The notes under the pieces are model-generated. The model saw nothing but the letters and a program-made list of their open reading frames with translations, was not told the origin of the DNA and searched no databases. 52,666 nt of DNA from contig JAIPCT010000013.1 of the NCBI GenBank assembly GCA_021738065.1, positions 1 to 52,666 of the forward strand. The letters run 5' to 3'. Both the position numbers and the translations under genes were made by a program. The first letter of the stretch is position 1; each line of letters begins with the position of its first letter. Source of the DNA: Burkholderiaceae bacterium (GTDB taxonomy: Bacteria; Pseudomonadota; Gammaproteobacteria; Burkholderiales; Rhodocyclaceae). This document shows positions 46,340 to 52,666 of the stretch, piece by piece.

Positions 46340-47841
46340 GCCTCGTCACGCATCTGCCAATTCTGCAAGTCGTTGTGCCGCTGATGTCGGCGCCGCTCGC
46401 CGTGTTGCTGCGTCATGGCGGGCTAGCCTTCGCCATCGTAACGGCCGCCGCCTGGGCGGCTTTCGCCTGTGCCATCGCGCTCTGGTTGCAAGTCAGCGAC
46501 GGCAGCGTGATCTCCTATGCAATCGGCAACTGGCCGCCGCCCTGGGGCATCGAGTACCGCGTCGACCGTTTGACCAGTTTTGTTCTACTGCTGGTTTCGG
46601 GCATGGCCTCGATCGTGCTGCCCTACAGTCGTGGCAGCATCGCCAAGGAAATTGCCCCGGAACTGCATTACCTCTACTACGCAATGTTCGGTCTGTGCCT
46701 GACCGGGCTGCTGGGCATAGTCATGACGGGCGATGCGTTCAACCTGTTCGTCTTCCTCGAAATTTCCTCGTTGTCGACCTACGTGCTGATTGCGCTCGGG
46801 CGCGACCGGCGCGCGCTGGCCGCCAGCTTCCAGTACCTGATCATGGGTAGCATCGGCGCCACTTTCATCGTCATCGGTATCGGCTTCCTCTACTTGATGA
46901 CCGGCACCCTGAACCTCGCCGACATGGCAGTGCGCATCGGCGCGATCGAAAACTCGCGTCCGGTGCTGGCGGCGCTGGCCTTTCTCACCGTCGGGATTTG
47001 CCTCAAAGTGGCGCTGTTCCCGCTGCATCAGTGGCTGCCCAATGCCTACACTTACGCGCCTTCCGCCGTCACCGCCTTTCTCGCTGCCACCGCCACCAAG
47101 GTGCTGGTGTATGCGCTGATCCGTTTCTATTTTTCGGTGTTCGGCGAAAGCATGGTGTTCGAGCGCCTGCCGCTGCCGCAGATCATGTTGTGGCTGTCGC
47201 TGTTCGCGATGTTCGGCGCCAACTTCGTCGCCATCTTCCAGGACAATCTCAAGCGCCTGTTCGCCTATTCCAGCGTCGGCCAGATCGGTTACATCACGCT
47301 GGGCCTGTCCTTTGATTCGGTGCACGGGCTCACCGCATCGATTGTGCATCTGTTCAATCACGGCATCGCCAAAGGTGCGATCTTCCTGCTGATCGGCGGC
47401 ATCGTCGTCGCCGGCTACAAGTCCGGCGGCGTATCGTCGGCGCCGACTTTTGACCGGCTCGCGGGCCTGTCCCGGCGCATGCCCCTGACCTGCTTCGGCA
47501 TCGTCATCGGCGGCTTGTCGCTGATCGGCGTGCCCGGCACCGCCGGCTTTGTCAGCAAGTGGTATTTGATCCTCGCCGCGATGGAAAAAGGTCAGTGGTG
47601 GCTGGTTGCGGCGATCCTGCTCAGCTCACTTCTGGCCGTGGTGTATGTCTGGCGCTTTGTCGAGGCCGCCTATTTCCGCGAGCCCTCAGCCGGCCAGGAA
47701 GCTCGGGAGGAGGCGCCGCCTGGCTTGCTGATTCCGGCTTGGGTACTGGTCGTGGCGGTGGTCTGGTTCGGCCTCGACACCTCACTCACTGTCGGCACCG
47801 CGCTGGATGCCGCGCAACAGCTGATGAGCAATAGCCGGTGA
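46336..47841 (+). CDS. mnhD: Mrp/Mnh antiporter subunit D, first of three (NuoN/NuoM/NuoL-like)
   Basis: 501 residues and about 14 helices. Proton-channel residues are present: Glu in LFVFLEISSLS and Lys in GICLKVALFPLHQWLPNAYTYAP, plus the discontinuous-helix segment with His in HLFNHGIAKGAIF. Family length is about 490. Ends in a GTGA overlap with the next D-type subunit. It is the most MrpD-like of the three. Confidence 0.93.
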   Translation: MSLVTHLPILQVVVPLMSAPLAVLLRHGGLAFAIVTAAAWAAFACAIALWLQVSDGSVISYAIGNWPPPWGIEYRVDRLTSFVLLLVSGMASIVLPYSRGSIAKEIAPELHYLYYAMFGLCLTGLLGIVMTGDAFNLFVFLEISSLSTYVLIALGRDRRALAASFQYLIMGSIGATFIVIGIGFLYLMTGTLNLADMAVRIGAIENSRPVLAALAFLTVGICLKVALFPLHQWLPNAYTYAPSAVTAFLAATATKVLVYALIRFYFSVFGESMVFERLPLPQIMLWLSLFAMFGANFVAIFQDNLKRLFAYSSVGQIGYITLGLSFDSVHGLTASIVHLFNHGIAKGAIFLLIGGIVVAGYKSGGVSSAPTFDRLAGLSRRMPLTCFGIVIGGLSLIGVPGTAGFVSKWYLILAAMEKGQWWLVAAILLSSLLAVVYVWRFVEAAYFREPSAGQEAREEAPPGLLIPAWVLVVAVVWFGLDTSLTVGTALDAAQQLMSNSR

Positions 47842-49301
47842 GCGCGGTAAACCTGATCCTCGCCGCGCTGATCCTGCCGCTGCTGGGTGCGCTGGGTATC
47901 GCCTTGGCGGGCAGGCAGCCCAACCTGCGCGAAGGCATCACCTTGACTACTGCCGTGCTGCTGTTCGCCTGCGTCGCGCTGCTGGCGGGGCCGGTGATGG
48001 ACGGAGTCCGTCCCGAAGTCGTATTGCTGACTCCATTGCCCGGATTGCCAGTCGTATTTCGGATCGAGCCCCTGGGCATGCTTTTCGCGCTGATTGCCAG
48101 CAGTCTGTGGATTGTCAATTCGGTCTATTCCATTGGTTACATGCGCGGCAACAATGAGAAAAACCAGACACGTTTCTACGTCTGTTTCGCGCTGGCGATC
48201 GCCGCCGCGCTGGCCATCGCCTTCGCCGGAAATCTGCTGACGCTGTTCTTGTTCTACGAGGTACTGACGCTGGTCACCTATCCTCTGGTGACGCATGCCG
48301 GAACCGAGAAAGCCAAGCAGGGCGGGCGCGTCTACCTGGGCATCCTGATGGGCACCTCGGTGCTGTTTCTGCTGCCGGCGGTGATCTACACTTGGCACGT
48401 GGCGGGTACCACGGAGTTCCGCCCCGGCGGCATCCTGCCGGACGGCATGGACAAGGGCGCCGTGGCGGTCTTGCTGGCGCTGTTCATGTTCGGCATCGGC
48501 AAGGCGGCGCTGATGCCCTTCCACCGCTGGTTGCCGGCCGCGATGGTGGCGCCGACGCCGGTTTCGGCCCTGCTGCATGCGGTGGCGGTGGTCAAGGCCG
48601 GCGTGTTCTCGGTGGTCAAGGTGGTGGTCTATGTCTTCGGCCTTGATATTCTCGCCGGCACCACCGGCTGGCTGATCGCGATATCCTGCTTCACCATCAT
48701 CGCGGCGTCGCTCGTCGCCCTGCATGCCGACAATCTCAAGCGCCGCCTGGCCTATTCCACCGTCAGCCAGTTGTCCTACGTGGTACTCGCCGCCGCCATG
48801 ATCGCGCCGATTTCCATCGTCGGCGCCGCGCTGCACATCGCTACCCACGCCTTTGCCAAGATCACGCTGTTCTTCACCGCCGGCGCGATCTACACCGCCG
48901 CGCACAAGACCGAGGTGAGCCAGCTTGACGGCATCGGCCGGCGCATGCCCTGGACCATGACGGCCTTCGCCATCGGCGCGCTGTCCCTGATCGGCATTCC
49001 GCCCGCTGCCGGATTCATCAGCAAATGGTTCATCATATCCAGCGCAGCCGAGGGCGGGCATCTGCTGGTGGTCGGCGTGCTGGTGCTCAGCACCTTGCTC
49101 AATGCTGCCTACTTTCTGCCCATCGTGCACTCTGCCTTTTTCAAACCCTTGAGCGCCGAAGACGCGGCGCACCCGCACGGCGAAGCACCCTGGCCGATGG
49201 TGCTGGCGCTGTCGACCACTGCCGCCGGCACCATTGCCCTGTTCATCTTTTCCGCGCCCTTGCTGCGACTCGTGCAGCAACTGGTGCCGAACCTGAGCTG
49301 A
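47838..49301 (+). CDS. Mrp/Mnh antiporter subunit D-type, second of three
   Basis: 487 residues; starts with GTG 47838 inside the stop of the first mnhD (GTGA). NuoM/MrpD-type proton-channel residues are present: Glu in LFLFYEVLTLVTYP and Lys in FGIGKAALMPFHRWLPAAM, with HAFAKITLFF later. The segment VAPTPVSALLHAVAVVKAGV is close to NuoL/MrpA, so this may take the role of the MrpA N-terminal part. Followed after 13 bases by a small membrane protein. Confidence 0.92.
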   Translation: MSAVNLILAALILPLLGALGIALAGRQPNLREGITLTTAVLLFACVALLAGPVMDGVRPEVVLLTPLPGLPVVFRIEPLGMLFALIASSLWIVNSVYSIGYMRGNNEKNQTRFYVCFALAIAAALAIAFAGNLLTLFLFYEVLTLVTYPLVTHAGTEKAKQGGRVYLGILMGTSVLFLLPAVIYTWHVAGTTEFRPGGILPDGMDKGAVAVLLALFMFGIGKAALMPFHRWLPAAMVAPTPVSALLHAVAVVKAGVFSVVKVVVYVFGLDILAGTTGWLIAISCFTIIAASLVALHADNLKRRLAYSTVSQLSYVVLAAAMIAPISIVGAALHIATHAFAKITLFFTAGAIYTAAHKTEVSQLDGIGRRMPWTMTAFAIGALSLIGIPPAAGFISKWFIISSAAEGGHLLVVGVLVLSTLLNAAYFLPIVHSAFFKPLSAEDAAHPHGEAPWPMVLALSTTAAGTIALFIFSAPLLRLVQQLVPNLS

Positions 49302-49314
49302 CGCGAGGCCACTT

Positions 49315-49587
49315 ATGAGCGCATCCACAGACACCAAAAAATACTGGCTCGACAGCAGCGAGAACGTCACCAAGCTCTATCGTGGGCTGTGGGTGGTGTG
49401 CCTGATGCTGGTCGGCATCGATCTCTTCTTGCACCGCCACGAGGATTTTGAATTTGCCACGCTGTTCGGCTTTCACGCCGCGTACGGTTTTTTTGCCTGC
49501 GTCGCACTGGTACTCGCCGCCAAGCAGTTGCGCAAGCTGATCATGCGTCCGGAAGACTATTACGACAGGGATTCCGATGAGCGGTGA
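49315..49587 (+). CDS. small two-helix membrane protein of the mrp cluster
   Basis: 90 residues: an N-terminal soluble stretch (MSASTDTKKYWLDSSENVTK), two helices (about 25-40 and 49-68), and an acidic C-terminus EDYYDRDSDER. The family is not recognised. It lies between the second and third D-type subunits, and its end overlaps the next start by 11 bases, so it is very probably translated with them and may be an accessory subunit of the antiporter. Confidence 0.75.
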   Translation: MSASTDTKKYWLDSSENVTKLYRGLWVVCLMLVGIDLFLHRHEDFEFATLFGFHAAYGFFACVALVLAAKQLRKLIMRPEDYYDRDSDER

Positions 49588-51283
49588 TTTCCCGGTTGCC
49601 CTGATCCTGATCTTCGGCGCCGCGCTGGTGCCGCTGTTTCGCGGCGTGGCGCGTAGCGCCTACCTGCTGCTGCTGCCGCTGCTGGCCTTTGCCTATCTGC
49701 TGACCGTGCCGCTCGGCCTCCACGGGCAGATCGAACTCCTCGGCCAAACGCTGGTGCTGATGCGCGTCGACAAGCTGAGCCTGCTGTTCGGTTACATCTT
49801 CCTCCTCGCCGTGCTGCTCAGCGTGATTTACGCCCTGCATGTCGACGACACCATGCAGCACGTGGCCGGCCTGGTCTATGCCGGCAGTGCCATTGGCGCC
49901 GTATTTGCCGGCGACCTGATGAGCCTGTTCATCTACTGGGAACTCACCGCCGTATCGTCGGTGCTGCTGGTCTGGGCGCGACGCGGCGAGCACTCGGCGG
50001 CAACCGGCATGCGCTACCTGATCGCCCAACTGCTTTCCGGCATGTTCCTGCTGGCCGGTGCCGTGATGCACTGGCGCGCCACGGGTTCGCTCGAATTCGG
50101 CCAGATCGGCCTGACGAATACCGCCGGTGCGCTGATCCTGATCGCCTTCGGTATCAAGTCGGCCTTTCCGCTGCTGCACAACTGGCTGATGGATGCCTAT
50201 CCGGAAGCGACGCCGACCGGCACCGTGTTCCTTTCCGCCTTCACCACCAAGCTCGGCATCTACGCACTGGCACGGGGCTTCCCCGGTACCGAGGAACTGA
50301 TCTGGATCGGCACGCTGATGGCCGCCTTCCCGATTTTCTATGCCGTGATCGAGAACGATCTGCGTCGCGTGCTGGCCTACAGCATGAACAACCAGCTCGG
50401 CTTCATGGTGGTCGGCATCGGCATCGGCAGCGAGCTGGCAATCAATGGCGCGGTGGCCCATGCCTTCGCCGACATCATCTTCAAGGGCCTGCTCTTCATG
50501 TCGATGGGCGCGGTGCTGTTTCGCACCGGCACCATCAAGGGCAGCGAGCTGGGCGGGCTCTACAAGTCCATGCCCTGGACCACGGGCTTCTGCATGGTCG
50601 GCGCAGCTTCAATCTCCGCCTTTCCGCTGTTTTCCGGCTTCGTCACCAAGTCGATGATCATGACCGCCGCCGCCGGCGAAGGCATGCTGCTGACCTGGCT
50701 GGTGCTGCTCTTCGCGTCGGCCGGCGTGTTTCACCACGCTGGAATCAAGATTCCCTATTTCGCCTTCTTTTCCCACGATTCCGGCATCCGTTGCAAGGAG
50801 GCGCCGCGCAACATGCTCCTCGCCATGGGCATTGCCGCCACACTGTGCATCGGCATCGGTGTCTTTCCGCACAAGCTCTATGCGCTGCTGCCCTATGTCA
50901 CCGACTACGAGCCCTACACGGCCTCGCACGTTGTCGCCCAACTGCAGTTGCTGTTCTTCTCGGCGTTGGCCTTTGCCGTGCTGATGCGCACCGGCATTTA
51001 TCCGCCCGAACTGCGCTCCGTCAATCTGGACAGCGACTGGTTCTACCGCGTGGCTGGGCGCCGCATGGTTCATACCTTTGGCCTTGCGCTGGCGATTACC
51101 CGTGAAGGTTTGGGCGAAGGCTTGATGGCGAGGGCGGCCAGTTTCGGCGAGTCGATTCGCCGCCAGCGCCAGCCGCACGGCTTGCTGCTGCGCTCATGGC
51201 CCACCGGCAACATGGCGCTGTGGGTCATGGTCATGCTGCTGGCCTATTTGCTGTTCTACTACCTCGGTCACAACGGTGCCTAG
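49577..51283 (+). CDS. Mrp/Mnh antiporter subunit D-type, third of three
   Basis: 568 residues with about 14-16 helices. Proton-channel residues are Glu in LFIYWELTAVSS and Lys in FGIKSAFPLLHNWLMDAYPEATP, plus TKLGIYAL and HAFADIIFKGLLF. The C-terminal 110 residues carry an extra amphipathic stretch (FYRVAGRRMVHTFGLALAI) and a final helix, as in the larger MrpA/NuoL-type subunits. Ends the plus-strand cluster. Confidence 0.92.
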   Translation: MSGDFPVALILIFGAALVPLFRGVARSAYLLLLPLLAFAYLLTVPLGLHGQIELLGQTLVLMRVDKLSLLFGYIFLLAVLLSVIYALHVDDTMQHVAGLVYAGSAIGAVFAGDLMSLFIYWELTAVSSVLLVWARRGEHSAATGMRYLIAQLLSGMFLLAGAVMHWRATGSLEFGQIGLTNTAGALILIAFGIKSAFPLLHNWLMDAYPEATPTGTVFLSAFTTKLGIYALARGFPGTEELIWIGTLMAAFPIFYAVIENDLRRVLAYSMNNQLGFMVVGIGIGSELAINGAVAHAFADIIFKGLLFMSMGAVLFRTGTIKGSELGGLYKSMPWTTGFCMVGAASISAFPLFSGFVTKSMIMTAAAGEGMLLTWLVLLFASAGVFHHAGIKIPYFAFFSHDSGIRCKEAPRNMLLAMGIAATLCIGIGVFPHKLYALLPYVTDYEPYTASHVVAQLQLLFFSALAFAVLMRTGIYPPELRSVNLDSDWFYRVAGRRMVHTFGLALAITREGLGEGLMARAASFGESIRRQRQPHGLLLRSWPTGNMALWVMVMLLAYLLFYYLGHNGA

Positions 51284-51333
51284 ATAGGGATTCGCACCAG
51301 GTATTCAGAGCCCAAGGTGCTGATTGCGTTGAA

Positions 51334-51360
51334 GGAGGCCCGCGCGTCGCGCCGGCCTCC
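51334..51360. terminator. GC-rich hairpin between convergent genes
   Basis: GGAGGCCCGCGCG and its inverse complement pair almost perfectly around a very short loop, between the last antiporter gene and metY, which converge. No T-run follows on either strand, so it is probably a stable hairpin that serves both ends rather than a classic intrinsic terminator. Confidence 0.5.
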
Positions 51361-51372
51361 GGGCGGGCCGCT

Positions 51373-52644
51373 TCAGACCGCCGCCAGTGCTTGTTCCAGA
51401 TCGGCCTTTATGTCGTCGATATGCTCAATGCCGATCGACAGGCGCACCATGTCTTCCGTGACGCCGGCTTTCTTCATTTCCTCGGCGCCGAGCTGGCGGT
51501 GCGTGGTGCTGGCCGGATGGCAGGCGAGGCTCTTGGCGTCGCCGATATTCACCAGGCGGGTGACCAGTTTCAGGGCGTCCTGAAATGCAGCTCCGCCCTT
51601 GGCGCCGCCTTGCACGCCGAAAGTGAGAATGCCCGAAGCGCGGCCGCCCATGTATTTCTGGATCAGCGCATGGTCGGCGTGGTCGGGCAGGCCGGCGTAG
51701 TTGACCCATTTCACCTTGGCATGGCCCTTGAGATAGTTCGCCACCGCCAGTGTGTTCTTGCAGATGCGATCCATGCGCAGGGCCAGGGTTTCGATGCCCT
51801 GCAGGATGAGGAAGGAATTGAAGGGCGAAATCGCCGCGCCCATGTTGCGCAGCGGCACCACGCGGGCGCGGCCGATGTAGGCCGCGGGGCCGAGTGCCTC
51901 GGTGTACACCACGCCGTGGTAGGACACGTCCGGCGTGTTGAGGCGCTTGAAGCGCTCCTTGTGTTCGGCCCAGGGGAACTTGCCCGAGTCGACGATGCAG
52001 CCGCCGATGCTGTTGCCGTGGCCGCCCAGGTATTTGGTCAACGCGTGCACCACGATGTCGGCGCCGTGCTCGAAAGGACGGCACAGATAGGGCGTCGGCA
52101 CCGTGTTGTCCACGATCAGCGGCACGCCGGCGTCATGCGCCACTTTCGCCAGCGCGGCGAGATCGACCACGTTGCCCAGCGGGTTGCCGATGGATTCGCA
52201 GAACACCGCCTTGGTGCGCGCATCGATCAGCGGCTTGAAGCTCTCCGGCTTGCGGTAGTCGGCAAAGCGCACCTCGATGCCGTATTGCGGCAGGGTGTGG
52301 GCGAAGAGGTTGTAGGTGCCGCCATAGAGCGTGCCGACCGAAACGATGTTGTCGCCGGCTTCGGCAATGGTCTGGATGGCGTAGGTGATGGCCGCCATGC
52401 CCGAAGCCAGGCCGAGGCCGGCGATGCCGCCTTCGAGCTCGGCCATGCGTTTTTCGAGCACGTCGGTGGTCGGGTTCATGATGCGGGTGTAGATGTTGCC
52501 GGTCACTTTCAGGTCGAACAGATCGGCGCCGTGCTGCGTGTCGTCGAAGGCGTAGGAGGTGGTCTGGTAGATCGGCACGGCGACGGCCTTGGTGGTCGGG
52601 TCGGGGCTGTAGCCGCCATGTACGGCGATGGTTTCGATTTTCAT
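51373..52644 (-). CDS. metY: O-acetylhomoserine aminocarboxypropyltransferase (sulfhydrylase)
   Basis: 423 residues, complete. A Cys/Met metabolism PLP enzyme: YTRIMNPTTDVLEKRMAELEGG (PLP phosphate contacts), GLASGMAAITYAI, VDNTVPTPYLCRPFEHGADIVVHALTKYLGGHG with the PLP lysine K204, and the C-terminal SLGGAKSL-like NIGDAKSLACHPASTTHRQL. It joins O-acetylhomoserine and sulfide to homocysteine. ATG 52642-52644 lies 22 bases from the window edge, so its promoter is not visible. Confidence 0.95.
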   Translation of the reverse strand: MKIETIAVHGGYSPDPTTKAVAVPIYQTTSYAFDDTQHGADLFDLKVTGNIYTRIMNPTTDVLEKRMAELEGGIAGLGLASGMAAITYAIQTIAEAGDNIVSVGTLYGGTYNLFAHTLPQYGIEVRFADYRKPESFKPLIDARTKAVFCESIGNPLGNVVDLAALAKVAHDAGVPLIVDNTVPTPYLCRPFEHGADIVVHALTKYLGGHGNSIGGCIVDSGKFPWAEHKERFKRLNTPDVSYHGVVYTEALGPAAYIGRARVVPLRNMGAAISPFNSFLILQGIETLALRMDRICKNTLAVANYLKGHAKVKWVNYAGLPDHADHALIQKYMGGRASGILTFGVQGGAKGGAAFQDALKLVTRLVNIGDAKSLACHPASTTHRQLGAEEMKKAGVTEDMVRLSIGIEHIDDIKADLEQALAAV

Positions 52645-52666
52645 TTGCGCGCTTTCTTCAGACGGA

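Noticed and set aside
43897..51283. Membrane-bound [NiFe] hydrogenase or complex I cluster
   Set aside because: MbhD/E- and NuoLMN-like subunits are present, but there is no hydrogenase large or small subunit, NuoB, NuoD or NuoI homologue. Subunits E, F, G, B and C are those of Mrp.

Overview
The window is a GC-rich, densely packed chromosomal segment from a betaproteobacterium. Gene order and protein families look most like the Rhodocyclales/Sterolibacteriaceae area, but that placement is by eye only. No transposase, integrase, phage gene or CRISPR array is visible. One tRNA (Asp) is present. Long antisense reading frames over the real genes are by-products of base composition.

Region 1 (1-8.9 kb, minus strand) is a respiratory operon. 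In transcription order it has a 49-residue one-helix membrane protein, a CuA-bearing subunit II, a haem-copper oxidase (HCO) subunit I, haem O synthase, a SCO/SenC copper chaperone, a cytochrome b fused to two [4Fe-4S] clusters and an MvhD-like domain, a 165-residue anchored protein of unknown function, and a second cytochrome b fused to a [2Fe-2S] ferredoxin and an FAD/NAD(P)H reductase. In subunit I the position of the catalytic cross-linked tyrosine is glutamine (HSSQQ instead of HPxVY). This points to a nitric oxide reductase of the oxidase-derived kind (compare the norSY-senC clusters of ammonia oxidisers) rather than a standard O2 reductase. Together with the two cytochrome b fusions it is the best candidate here for an undescribed system.

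Region 2 (8.9-18.7 kb) is mixed catabolism. A metallo-beta-lactamase-fold hydrolase, a GMC oxidoreductase and methylmalonate-semialdehyde dehydrogenase lie on the minus strand. tRNA-Asp follows with a promoter and terminator, then an M23 peptidase. A plus-strand trio comes next: FAD_binding_4 oxidase, di-[4Fe-4S] protein and a geranylgeranyl-reductase-like flavoprotein with altered FAD motifs, plus a small unknown protein.

Region 3 (18.7-43.2 kb) handles glycogen, trehalose and turgor. A PGM1-type phosphoglucomutase and a cation/proton antiporter are on the plus strand. A ten-gene minus-strand operon then runs mscS-glgB-glgE-treS/mak-glgC-glgX-treZ-malQ::treY-(alpha/alpha)6 hydrolase-clcA, with many ATGA/GTGA stop-start overlaps. 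It encodes both directions of the trehalose/alpha-glucan cycle (TreY/TreZ out of glucan, TreS/Mak/GlgE back into glucan) and is bracketed by a mechanosensitive channel and a ClC transporter. glgA is not in the window.

Region 4 (43.2-51.3 kb) is divergent from region 3: a MarR regulator and an Mrp/Mnh cation-proton antiporter cluster (E-F-G-A'-B-C-D-D-small-D) in which the large MrpA is replaced by a separate MbhD/MbhE-like protein and three MrpD-type subunits. The marR/mscS intergenic region has strong overlapping promoter-like elements and a palindrome, so the osmotic and ion functions of regions 3 and 4 may be co-regulated. Region 5 is a complete O-acetylhomoserine sulfhydrylase gene at the right edge. 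No stretch over 300 bases lacks a gene.
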